Assembly (NCBI RefSeq): GCF_009740285.1
Contig: NZ_CP046566.1
Coordinates: 2,228,501 to 2,292,500, forward strand
Direction of reading: 5' to 3'
From: Phnomibacter ginsenosidimutans
GTDB lineage: Bacteria; Bacteroidota; Bacteroidia; Chitinophagales; Chitinophagaceae
DNA: 64,000 bases
The notes below the pieces were generated by a model. That model was not told the DNA's origin. It worked only from the letters and a program-made list of their open reading frames with translations, and did not search any database. Shown piece by piece: positions 29,612 to 38,579 of this stretch (position 1 is its first letter; each line of letters starts with the position of its first letter). A program made the position numbers and the translations under genes.

Positions 29612-30614
29612 GTGTAGATTTTCTTTCTACCAACACAGATGGAATAATGACCGGTTTTTTGGTGTAGCCATAATCTTTCCCTTCCATCAACGTAAACAGA
29701 ATATCCGCAGCATTTTTACCAATCTCAAATGCAGGCTGCGTTATAGTGGTCAATGATGGATTTAAAATTGGCGCTGTTTCCACCGTTGAAAACGCAACTA
29801 CCTTCAGTTCATCTGGTATCTGCACTCCCAACTCATGACAAGCCAGGTAGGTTTGTATCGCCAGCCTTTCTACCGAAGCTACAATACCATCAACCGTACC
29901 GCGGTTGGCTATCACTTCTTTTATGTGTTCATGGGTATGCGTATCGTTGGCACTGAAATAACAAATGGCATTCTCGTTGGGCAATCCGGCTTCGGCCAAT
30001 GCTGCCAAAAAACCTTCGGCCCTTTTGGAGCAAATAGCCAGATCTGACGACACAGAAAAGAAGCGAATGTTCTGGCAACCTCTCTCGAGCAACAAGCGGG
30101 CACTATTAAAGCCACATTCATAATCGTTGGTAATTACTTTAGGCGCAGCTATCGATTCCAATTCCCGATCGAAAAAAACAACCGGCAACTTTTCATCGAG
30201 CAGTTTTTGAATGTGTGCTCCGTTTTGAGTTTCACTGGTTACTGAAATCAACAAACCATCTACCCTGCCGCTTCTGCAATCTTCTACAAACGATTGTTCA
30301 ATCACAAAATTTTCATGCGACAAATAGATAAGAACGTGGTATCCTTTTTTTTCCGCAATCGATTGTATTCCGTTAATGGCAAGTGAAAAAAAGTTGTCGG
30401 CTACCTCAGGCAAAATGACGGCGATGGTTTTGCTGCGCTTACGCCGAAGGCTACTGGCATAAGGGTTTGGCGTGTAGTTGAACTCTTTTGCTGCTTCTAA
30501 AACCTTCTTCTTTGTCTGTTCACTTATTTCATGGCTATCCCGCAGCGCTTTAGACACCGTTGCAACGGAAAAGTTGAGAATTTTCGCCAGTTCTTTGATG
30601 TTCGTTTTTCTCAT
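29592..30614 (-). CDS. LacI family transcriptional regulator, likely inositol regulator
   Basis: 340-residue LacI/GalR regulator. An N-terminal helix-turn-helix (NIKELAKILNFSVATVSKAL) and hinge helix (NPYASSLRRKRS) are followed by the periplasmic-binding-protein-like sensor domain (AVILPEVADNFFSLAINGIQ, DGLLISVTSE, VVFFDRE). It lies convergent with iolG and divergent from susC. An identical 21-base operator-like palindrome lies 64-84 bases before its own ATG and in the iol/GH97 divergent region, so autoregulation and control of both operons are likely. The effector is probably inositol or a pathway intermediate (inference). It is not a relative of the DeoR-type IolR of Bacillus. Confidence 0.9.
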   Translation of the reverse strand: MRKTNIKELAKILNFSVATVSKALRDSHEISEQTKKKVLEAAKEFNYTPNPYASSLRRKRSKTIAVILPEVADNFFSLAINGIQSIAEKKGYHVLIYLSHENFVIEQSFVEDCRSGRVDGLLISVTSETQNGAHIQKLLDEKLPVVFFDRELESIAAPKVITNDYECGFNSARLLLERGCQNIRFFSVSSDLAICSKRAEGFLAALAEAGLPNENAICYFSANDTHTHEHIKEVIANRGTVDGIVASVERLAIQTYLACHELGVQIPDELKVVAFSTVETAPILNPSLTTITQPAFEIGKNAADILFTLMEGKDYGYTKKPVIIPSVLVERKSTQNKTGA

Positions 30615-31070
30615 GAAAGCTGCTGAAAAAAGTATTCAGGTTGAAATGTAACGGGATTCTGTGAAACAGGCATCCTGTTTACGAAAACGGTTAAGTAAAT
30701 AAAAGGGATTCAATTGGTTTTACTCTAAAAAAAAGGGCTGATTTTAGATGCAGAATTAATGATTGCTTGTGGGTAAGAATACGTTTGCTGCCATCAAACA
30801 ATTCCCACGATACAGAGAGTAGAACAACGAGAAAGTGCCATCCTTCCACAAGCAATGATTGACAGGAATAGCCGATGATATTGAAGCCAAACAATATCAT
30901 CAATTACCAAAACAACGATATACAAGCTGCCGATTTACCAAGTTTAAAAAACGCTCAACACAGGTTGAACCAATAGCATTGTGTGCAACAAAGTTTGCCA
31001 TTGGGTATCTGTATTGCCATCAACAACTGACAATATTCCCCTTAATTAAAACCAATCAAAATTTCTGATT
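30615..31070. other. lacI-susC intergenic control region
   Basis: 456 bases without a credible gene. Besides the operator at 30678-30698, I see two inverted repeats. ATTGCTTGTGG (30762-30772) pairs with CCACAAGCAAT (30846-30856). A perfect 10-base hairpin GATGATATTG / CAATATCATC spans 30874-30901. TTTG at 30994 may be part of the susC promoter, but no exact -7 box follows at the right distance. The leader of susC is AT-rich. Confidence 0.55.
30678..30698. promoter_or_regulatory. putative LacI-family operator, copy 2
   Basis: Identical over 21 bases to 21001-21021, in the same orientation, and followed by a similar A/T-rich flank. Imperfect palindrome with central CG (half-site TTACnnAAnC). 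It lies 64-84 bases upstream of the lacI start codon, a position fitting autorepression. Confidence 0.75.
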
Positions 31071-34000
31071 ATGCGCATGTCGATTACTTCGTGGCTAACC
31101 AGCAGGATAGCAATGCTATTCACCATGCTACTGCTCGGCCCCCTGTTCGTATTAGCACAGGATGCCACCCGGGAAATTAAAGGTACCGTTACCGACAACA
31201 ACGGCGGACCACTGCAGGGTGTGTCAGTTTTAGTAAAAGGAAAATCAACCGGCACAGCTACCAACAACGCAGGTATGTACACGGTAAAAGCTGCTAACGG
31301 TGATGTATTGGTGATAAGCTATGTGGGCTTTCTGACACAGGAAATTACCGTAGGTGCTTCAGCAAACTTCAATGTATCGCTGAAGCCGATTACCAATGAA
31401 AACACAGATGTGGTAGTGGTGGGTTATGGCCGTTCAACTAAGAGAACCGTTTCCAGTGCCATCACTTCTATTAAACCTGAAGACTTGAACCGCGGTGCCA
31501 TTGGCGACGTTGGTCAGTTGCTCCAAGGTAAAGTGCCCGGCCTCAACATTACAGCCAGTGGTGATCCTAACCGTCCTGCTGCCGTTATTCTGCGTGGTCA
31601 CTCTACAGTAAACAGTCCTGGTGGTCCGTTTTATGTAATTGATGGTATACCCGGTGCTGATATCAATGCAGTTGCTCCAGATGACATTGCTTCGATGGAC
31701 ATTTTGAAAGATGCCTCTGCTACGGCAATTTATGGTAACCGTGCATCGAATGGTGTAATTATGGTGACCACCAAAAAAGGTAAGAAAGGCAAAACGCAAG
31801 CCGCATACAATGGCTATGTTGGTTTTGAAAATGTAAGCAGCAGCCTCGACCTGATGGATGCAGCACAACTGAGAGCTTACTCACAAAAAAACAACTATAC
31901 ACCAAACGCTAATGATGATAAAGGTGCAAATACAGACTGGATGAAAGCCATTCAGAAAAGTTCTGCTGTATCACACAACCACAACATTTCTTTCAGCGGT
32001 GGTACAGACAAAAGCATGTATAGTGCCAGCCTCAACTACCTGAAAAAAGATGGTATCATTTTACAAAGTGATCTGGAGAGAGTGGTTGGCCGATTGAGTG
32101 TAGAACACCATGCGCTGAATGACAAACTCATTTTTGGTTTGAACATGATGAGCAGCAACAGCAAGGCATCAAATGTGCCGCTGCAAAACATGGTATTTCA
32201 GCAGGCAGTGAAGTACAACCCCATGTCGCCTGTATACAACGACAATGGCACTTTCTTCGAAAACTTCAACAACCCCAGCTATTTCAACCCGGTATCTATT
32301 ATCAAAAATGCGGTGGATGATACCAAGTACGGTTCATTGCAAGGCAACTTCACCATTGAAGCCAAACTGCCTTTCAACCTTACGTTCAACAACAACCTGG
32401 CATACCAGCGTGGTACCTGGCTGCATGGCGAATATTACAACAGCTACTATTCTCAAAACTACAGCACAGGTAGCTTTTACACCAATGGCGACCCGGGTGG
32501 CGGCCGCAGCCTGCGCAACTTCTTTGCTAATGGTTTGGCCTACAGAGGTTACTATCAGAGCAGTTCTAAAACTCTGGAATCTTACCTCACTTGGGACAAG
32601 AAATTTGGTTTGCATAAATTGAAAGCCGTGTTGGGTTACAGCTGGCAGAAAAACACCAACAACGAAGGCTTGCAAACCAGCCAAACCAATTTTGTAAACG
32701 ATTACACAGGATACAATAACCTGGGATTGGGCAACTACCAAACTGTAAACGGATTTGCCGTTGATTATGGTGGTTCCGTGTATGAAGAAACCAACTTCAT
32801 TTCAGACTTCTTCCGTTTGAACTACGACTTCAATGAAAAGATTTTGGTACAGGCATCTGTAAGAAGAGATGGTAGCTCTGTATTTGGTAAAAACAAAGAG
32901 TGGGGTTATTTCCCTGCTGCCAGTGTGGCCTATCGTTTGTCTGAAGAAAGCTTCATCAAAAACCTCAACATTTTCAATGACCTGAAGTTGCGGGTGAGCT
33001 ATGGTGAAACAGGTAATGCATTCGGCCTCGGCGCTTACAATGCGCAGCGCCTGTACAACAAATCTGGTACATACTATAGCAACGGTGTATTTGCAGCATC
33101 ATTCCGTTCTACACAGGGTTCTAACCCAGATTTGCAGTGGGAAGTTACCGCCACCAAAAACATCGGTATCGACTTCGGCATTCTGAAAGGCAAAATTTCC
33201 GGTTCGGTGGATTTGTATGAAAAGACAACTACCAACATGGTATTTCCTTACAGCGTTGCACAGTCTATTGACCCCAGTGGTTTCTTGTGGTTGAACGTTG
33301 GTGAAATCCGCAACCGTGGTATTGAATTCATGGTGAATATCAATGCGATTACAAGACGTGATTTCAGCTGGAATACCACACTGAACCTGGCCAGCAACCA
33401 AAACCGTATTATGGATTTGAAAGGACCTGAGCAATATGGTGTAAATGCTGACTCTACTTACTATACGCAAATTGATGGCCCCGGTACTACTGGCAGCCGC
33501 TTGCAATTGTTGGCTGTAGGTGGACCTCTCGGTCAGTTCTATTCTTTCCAGTACATGGGCAAAGATGCCAACGGCAACTCCCAGTTTTTGAAGCGTGATA
33601 AAACTTTGACCACCAACCCATCCAACATTTCTGATTACCACTATCTTGGCAGCCCTCATCCTACCTTGATGTTTGGTTGGAGCAACACTTTCCGTTACAA
33701 AAACCTCGATCTGAATTTCTTCATCAGAGGCGTATCTGGCAACAAGATTTTCAATGCCACCCGTGCAGATTTGTCTTACGTAGTTACTGCCGGTCAAACA
33801 AACATCAGCCCTTATGCTGCTGATGATAAAAAGACTGATGCCAGAAACAACAACTTCTCTTCCCGCTATGTAGAAGATGGTTCTTACATCCGTTTCGACA
33901 ACGCTACATTGGGCTATCGCGTCAACATCAAAAACGAACATATTTCAAACCTGCGTTTCTATGCTACAGTGAACAACCTGTTTGTGATTACAAACTACAA

Positions 34001-34109
34001 AGGCATTGACCCCGAAATCAATCAGGGTGGTGCATCACTGGGTGTTGATTACAACAGTTTCTATCCTAAAACCCGTACCATTCTTTTGGGTGTATCAGTT
34101 GGTTTTTAA
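31071..34109 (+). CDS. SusC/RagA family TonB-linked outer-membrane receptor
   Basis: Outer-membrane import pore of a SusCD pair, 1,012 residues, powered through TonB. Signal peptide (AMLFTMLLLGPLFVLAQ), then the carboxypeptidase-regulatory-like domain (EIKGTVTDNNGGPLQGVSV ... VISYVGF). The TonB box/plug region follows (VVVVGYGRSTKRTVSSAI, LLQGKVPGL, ILRGHSTVN, DILKDASATAIYGNRASNG), then a 22-strand barrel ending VSVGF with terminal aromatic. The susD partner follows 18 bases later. Substrate is not given by sequence. Context next to the inositol operon and a phosphatase suggests an inositol-containing compound (inference). Confidence 0.94.
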   Translation: MRMSITSWLTSRIAMLFTMLLLGPLFVLAQDATREIKGTVTDNNGGPLQGVSVLVKGKSTGTATNNAGMYTVKAANGDVLVISYVGFLTQEITVGASANFNVSLKPITNENTDVVVVGYGRSTKRTVSSAITSIKPEDLNRGAIGDVGQLLQGKVPGLNITASGDPNRPAAVILRGHSTVNSPGGPFYVIDGIPGADINAVAPDDIASMDILKDASATAIYGNRASNGVIMVTTKKGKKGKTQAAYNGYVGFENVSSSLDLMDAAQLRAYSQKNNYTPNANDDKGANTDWMKAIQKSSAVSHNHNISFSGGTDKSMYSASLNYLKKDGIILQSDLERVVGRLSVEHHALNDKLIFGLNMMSSNSKASNVPLQNMVFQQAVKYNPMSPVYNDNGTFFENFNNPSYFNPVSIIKNAVDDTKYGSLQGNFTIEAKLPFNLTFNNNLAYQRGTWLHGEYYNSYYSQNYSTGSFYTNGDPGGGRSLRNFFANGLAYRGYYQSSSKTLESYLTWDKKFGLHKLKAVLGYSWQKNTNNEGLQTSQTNFVNDYTGYNNLGLGNYQTVNGFAVDYGGSVYEETNFISDFFRLNYDFNEKILVQASVRRDGSSVFGKNKEWGYFPAASVAYRLSEESFIKNLNIFNDLKLRVSYGETGNAFGLGAYNAQRLYNKSGTYYSNGVFAASFRSTQGSNPDLQWEVTATKNIGIDFGILKGKISGSVDLYEKTTTNMVFPYSVAQSIDPSGFLWLNVGEIRNRGIEFMVNINAITRRDFSWNTTLNLASNQNRIMDLKGPEQYGVNADSTYYTQIDGPGTTGSRLQLLAVGGPLGQFYSFQYMGKDANGNSQFLKRDKTLTTNPSNISDYHYLGSPHPTLMFGWSNTFRYKNLDLNFFIRGVSGNKIFNATRADLSYVVTAGQTNISPYAADDKKTDARNNNFSSRYVEDGSYIRFDNATLGYRVNIKNEHISNLRFYATVNNLFVITNYKGIDPEINQGGASLGVDYNSFYPKTRTILLGVSVGF

Positions 34110-34127
34110 TGTTTAAAAAATCTTTTT

Positions 34128-35798
34128 ATGAATAAAATGAAACATCTTTTAATAGTGGCACTTGCGGGTCTTGTAATGGGCTCCTGCCACAAAATTGAAG
34201 TGACGCCAAACTCGTTGTACACAGAAGAGGTGTTCCCAAAAACAGATGCCGAATTTCAATCGGTAATGGGAACCATCTACACCAGTTTGCGTGGGCACTA
34301 TTCACTTGGTTATTGGTTTGCACAAGAACTCAGTTCCGATGAATCAATTTTGCCCGTATATGGTGGCAACTGGTTTGATGGTCAGGGTTACATTCAACTG
34401 CATCGCCACGATTGGAACAAAGATCATGGCTGGATTACTACCGTGTGGAACGATGCCTATTCTATTGTAGGCTTGTGTAACCAAACCATGTACATTTTCC
34501 GCAATGCTCCCGATGGCGATTCAAAAAACACGGCGATTGCAGAATTGAAAACATTGAGAGCATTTGCTTACTGGGAATTGCTTGACATGTTTGGCAACGT
34601 GCCTTTGGATACGGTATATCCAAGCCCCGGCGTTCAGGCAAAAGCTGCACGGGCACAGGTTTTCAGCTTTGTAGAATCTGAATTGAAGTCTGCAATTCCT
34701 TATTTAAAAACAGCAACCGGAAGCAGCACCTATGGTAAAGTAACCCGCTGGATGGCCAATGCACTGCTGGCAAAACTGTACCTGAATGCTGAAGTATATG
34801 CTGGTAGCCCCAAATACAATGAAGCGATTGCTGCATGTGATGCTGTCATTGCCTCAGGCAACTTTGCCTTAGAATCAAGAGGTTCCTACCTGACGCAGTT
34901 CTATCCTACCAACGGTCCTGCCAACAAAGAATTCATCTTTGCTATTCCCTACGACCCCTCAACCAGTAATGGTTACCTCTTCCATGGTCGTTATGATTTG
35001 AACCGTAACCTGGGTATTAAGTATCGTTATTCTGGTAGCACACCTGGCAATTACTCGTTCAATCAAATCATCATGAACCAGACTTCTGGTAATGGTTTGA
35101 TTAACTCTCGTCCGAGCGGACCACGTGCAACACTGTCAAGTTTCTACAACAGTTATTTCAAAGCCGACCCCAATGACATCCGCAACAACCAGTGGTTGGT
35201 TGGTCTTCAGTATTGGAGCGATGGTAGCCCTATAATGGTAAGAACGACAAAGAAGGGTTATGATCAATTCTATACAGGTGCTGATGGCAATGCTGAATAT
35301 ATTTACCATCTGTCTATCGACTCAGTAATTGCAGCAAGACTCAATCCTGCTTCTATCGATTTGGGTAATGATGAAGTGGCATGGAACATGGGCATCCGCA
35401 ACATCAAGTTTTATCCCGACGCTAATTCATCGAGCCGTAACCAAAGCAACGATGCCCCACTCTTCCGTTATGCCGACATATTGCTTATGAAGGCTGAAGC
35501 TATTTTGAGAGGCGGCACGGCCACCAATGGCCAAACGGCGCTATCTTTGGTAAACAGTGTACGCAGCAACAGAACTACTTCTGCAGCATGGACAGCCGTT
35601 ACTTTAGATGATTTATATGCTGAACGTGCCCGTGAATTTACTTGGGAATGCTGGCGCAGAAATGACATGATCCGCTTTGGCAAGTATGAAACTTCTTATG
35701 GTTTCAAAACTAATGCCGACACGTATCGCCGCATTTTCCCAATACCTACCATGGCTATGAATACCAACCCTAAGCTGGTACAAAATCCTGGTTACTAA
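34128..35798 (+). CDS. SusD/RagB family nutrient-binding lipoprotein
   Basis: Surface lipoprotein that caps the SusC barrel and binds the nutrient. The signal peptide ends in lipobox MGSC (MKHLLIVALAGLVMGSC). TPR-rich helical SusD pattern is shown by FPKTDAEFQSVMGTIY, ELKTLRAFAYWELLDMFG with the conserved RAFAYW motif, and a C-terminal LVNSVRSNRTT ... LYAERAREFTWECWRRNDMIRFG, typical of the family. Length is 556 residues. A terminator-like hairpin follows, which may keep the downstream phosphatase and symporter at lower expression. Confidence 0.93.
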   Translation: MNKMKHLLIVALAGLVMGSCHKIEVTPNSLYTEEVFPKTDAEFQSVMGTIYTSLRGHYSLGYWFAQELSSDESILPVYGGNWFDGQGYIQLHRHDWNKDHGWITTVWNDAYSIVGLCNQTMYIFRNAPDGDSKNTAIAELKTLRAFAYWELLDMFGNVPLDTVYPSPGVQAKAARAQVFSFVESELKSAIPYLKTATGSSTYGKVTRWMANALLAKLYLNAEVYAGSPKYNEAIAACDAVIASGNFALESRGSYLTQFYPTNGPANKEFIFAIPYDPSTSNGYLFHGRYDLNRNLGIKYRYSGSTPGNYSFNQIIMNQTSGNGLINSRPSGPRATLSSFYNSYFKADPNDIRNNQWLVGLQYWSDGSPIMVRTTKKGYDQFYTGADGNAEYIYHLSIDSVIAARLNPASIDLGNDEVAWNMGIRNIKFYPDANSSSRNQSNDAPLFRYADILLMKAEAILRGGTATNGQTALSLVNSVRSNRTTSAAWTAVTLDDLYAERAREFTWECWRRNDMIRFGKYETSYGFKTNADTYRRIFPIPTMAMNTNPKLVQNPGY

Positions 35799-35830
35799 TT
35801 TCTTTTCATAAGCAAGCAAGCAGTTAGAAG

Positions 35831-35860
35831 AACCGGGGTATTATTGCCCCGGTTTCTTTT
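35831..35860 (+). terminator. terminator after susD
   Basis: Stem AACCGGGG / CCCCGGTT with an eight-base loop, followed by TCTTTT. It stands between susD and the phosphatase gene and may be partial, allowing read-through. Confidence 0.7.
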
Positions 35861-35886
35861 AACACCAATTGCCGAATTGTTGTCCT

Positions 35887-36866
35887 ATGAAAAAAACAGT
35901 CGTTTCTCTTCTGCTGCTTTTTGCCATTTGGCATCATGCTGATGCACAAATATTCATTCGTGATAGTGCTGATATACCTAAGAGCAACACGCCACAAGTA
36001 TTGCCCAAAGCCCTGCATTTTTTGGTCATGGGCGATTGGGGTCGTAATGGTGCAGACCATCAAAGAGAAGTTGCTGCGCAAATGGGCAAAACTGCCAGTG
36101 ATATGAAAACGCAATTCATCATTGCAACGGGAGACAACTTTTACCCAAGTGGTGTGATGAGTGAACATGACCCACTGTTTCATTATTCATTTGAAAATAT
36201 TTATACTGATTTCTCTCTACAATGGGATTGGTATTTGATTCTGGGCAACCACGATTACATGACGAATCCTGATGCACAAGTAAAGTACAGCAGCATTAGC
36301 CGCCGATGGAAAATGCCCGCCAGGTATTACAGTAAAAAGTTTGCCATCAATGGCGATACTACACAACAAGTGTTGATTGCCTTCATCGACACAAACCCTT
36401 TGATACCGCAGTTTTATGGCAGTCCGCAGTATGGAGCAGCAGTAACCAATCAAGACAGCACTGAACAAAAAAATGGCTGGAAAATGTATTGAGCGATGCA
36501 TCGCCCAATATAAAATGGAAGCTTGTTGTTGGCCATCATCCTATGTACACTGGCGGCAGCAGAACCGAAGGCTATGATACCAAAGCCATCAGAAACTCAT
36601 TAAAGCCACTGTTGGACAAATACAAAGTAGATGCATACATCAACGGGCATGAACATAGCCTGCAACACATTAAACCAGCAGGCGTTACTCATCATTTTAT
36701 CTCGGGAGCAGCATCTGAAAGAACAGCTGTAAAGCTGATACCTGATGCCAGAATGGTTGCATCTACCTATGGATTTATGTTGTTTTCTGTAACGGCCAAT
36801 CATATGTTAGTACAAACCATTGACTATAATGGCCAAATCATTTACAGCAGCAACATTGCCAAATAA
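35887..36866 (+). CDS. secreted purple acid phosphatase-like metallophosphoesterase, frame broken near 36468
   Basis: Calcineurin-like phosphoesterase of the tartrate-resistant (ACP5/purple acid) type, exported (MKKTVVSLLLLFAIWHHADA). All family motifs are seen in order: MGDWG, ATGDNFYPSG, GNHDYM, GHHPMYTGG, INGHEHSLQHI. The frame breaks in an A7 run at about 36468. With eight A the protein reads TEQKKWLENVLSDASP and has 326 residues, the normal size. The start at 35887 is preferred because it gives a clean signal peptide. Placed between SusCD and an SGLT-type symporter near the iol genes. I infer removal of phosphate from an imported inositol phosphate, but general phosphate release is equally possible biochemically. 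Confidence 0.87.
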
Positions 36867-36904
36867 TCAATAGCTTATTTTATCATCAGCACCGGTAATA
36901 CATT

Positions 36905-38533
36905 ATGCATACTTTACAAACAGCCGATTACATTGTATTCTTTGTGTATTTTCTGCTCATTGCCGGTTATGGGTATTATGTATACCGCAGTAAAAAAACA
37001 ACCGGTAGTAGTGCGAAAGATTTCTTCTTGGCCGAAGGTGCACTTACCTGGTGGGCTATTGGTGCTTCTTTGATTGCCTCCAATATTTCTGCAGAGCATT
37101 TCATTGGCATGTCTGGTTCTGGCTTTGCCATTGGGCTTGCCATCTCTACTTACGAATGGATGTCTGCAGCAGTTCTTATCATCGTTGCTGTTTGGATTAT
37201 ACCCATGTATTTGCGCAACCGCATTTACACCATGCCACAATTCTTGGCACAACGATACAGCAATAGTGTGAGTACCATCATGGCCGTTTTTTGGTTGCTG
37301 GTTTATGTTTTCGTCAACCTTACTTCTATTATTTACCTCGGCGCTTTAGCCATCTCCTCTATTTCCAGCATCAGTTTCGAATGGTGTATTGCAGGCCTGA
37401 GTGTCTTTTCCATTTTGGTTACACTTGGTGGCATGAAGGTGATTGGCTATACAGATGTTATACAGGTTTTGGTGTTGCTCATTGGTGGACTTGTAACCAC
37501 GTATCTTGCATTAACGTTGCTGGCTGATAAATTTGGTTATCAGGGAAACATTCTGGAAGCACTGGGCGTTTTGCGCAAAGAGGCTCCCGAGCATTTTCAC
37601 ATGATACTGGATGAATCGAATCCGCATTACAAAGAGTTACCAGGGTTGTCGGTACTGATTGGCGGCATGCTCATCAATAACCTTGCCTATTGGGGCTGCA
37701 ATCAATACATTGTTCAAAGAGCTTTAGGCGCCGATTTGAAGACAGCCCGCAATGGCATTCTGTTTGCAGCGTTCTTGAAGTTGTTGATTCCTGTAATTGC
37801 AGTATTGCCCGGCATTATCATGTTTGTATTGCACAAAAACGGCATGTTTCAGCAAGAAATGATGACCGATGGAATTGTGAAGCCGGATCATGCCTATCCT
37901 ACATTGATGAACCTGCTGCCTGCCGGTTTGAAAGGTGTTGCTTTTGCAGCACTTACTGCTGCTATTGTGGCATCGCTTGCCGGCAAAGCCAACAGTATCT
38001 CTACTATCTATTCACTGGACATACACAAAAAATTCATACGTCCTGAGGCAACAGAAAAGCAGATTGTACAAGTAGGACGTTGGGCCGTTATTATATCTAT
38101 GGTCATTGCAGCGGTAATTGCGCCAGCACTTAAATCACTCGACCAGGCATACCAGTTTATTCAGGAATATGTTGGGTTCTTTTCACCCGGTGTATTGGCC
38201 ATTTTTCTGTTGGGTATGTTTTGGAAGAAAACCACCAATGCCGCTGCATTGGCAGGTGCCGTCATTACCATTCCATTATCTGCAATTCTCAAGTTTTTAC
38301 CCGGCTGGACAAATGGCGCATTTCCTGATTATCCATTTCTCGACAGAATGACCATCACTTTTGTAGTAGTAACTGTTGTGATGATTGCCATGAGCCTGCT
38401 GAAACCCAAGCCTGCCGGGGATGCACACAACATTGTACTTGATAAGTCGCTGTTCAAAGTAAGTCCGGCCTTCATTATTGCCTCCATTTTAATTTGTGCC
38501 ATTCTTACTGCATTGTATACCATTTTTTGGTAG
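36905..38533 (+). CDS. SGLT/SMIT-type sodium:sugar (possibly inositol) symporter
   Basis: SSS-family Na+/solute symporter of the SGLT branch, 542 residues with 14 hydrophobic segments. Diagnostic stretches: FLAEGALTWWAIGASLIASNISAEHFIG (split over TM1), the TM2-3 region MYLRNRIYTMPQFLAQRY, GGMKVIGYTDVIQ, and NNLAYWGCNQYIVQRALGA. This branch carries glucose, galactose and, in the SMIT members, myo-inositol. With a full inositol pathway a few kilobases away and no other importer in the locus, myo-inositol is the most likely cargo (inference). Follows the phosphatase by 38 bases. Confidence 0.88.
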   Translation: MHTLQTADYIVFFVYFLLIAGYGYYVYRSKKTTGSSAKDFFLAEGALTWWAIGASLIASNISAEHFIGMSGSGFAIGLAISTYEWMSAAVLIIVAVWIIPMYLRNRIYTMPQFLAQRYSNSVSTIMAVFWLLVYVFVNLTSIIYLGALAISSISSISFEWCIAGLSVFSILVTLGGMKVIGYTDVIQVLVLLIGGLVTTYLALTLLADKFGYQGNILEALGVLRKEAPEHFHMILDESNPHYKELPGLSVLIGGMLINNLAYWGCNQYIVQRALGADLKTARNGILFAAFLKLLIPVIAVLPGIIMFVLHKNGMFQQEMMTDGIVKPDHAYPTLMNLLPAGLKGVAFAALTAAIVASLAGKANSISTIYSLDIHKKFIRPEATEKQIVQVGRWAVIISMVIAAVIAPALKSLDQAYQFIQEYVGFFSPGVLAIFLLGMFWKKTTNAAALAGAVITIPLSAILKFLPGWTNGAFPDYPFLDRMTITFVVVTVVMIAMSLLKPKPAGDAHNIVLDKSLFKVSPAFIIASILICAILTALYTIFW

Positions 38534-38579
38534 GCCAATTTTTTATTAGTTGCAATAGCTAGCAAAAACATCTAAGGTT

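Noticed and set aside
33099-33941. 280-codon minus-strand open frame within susC
   Set aside because: Antisense shadow of the beta-barrel coding region.
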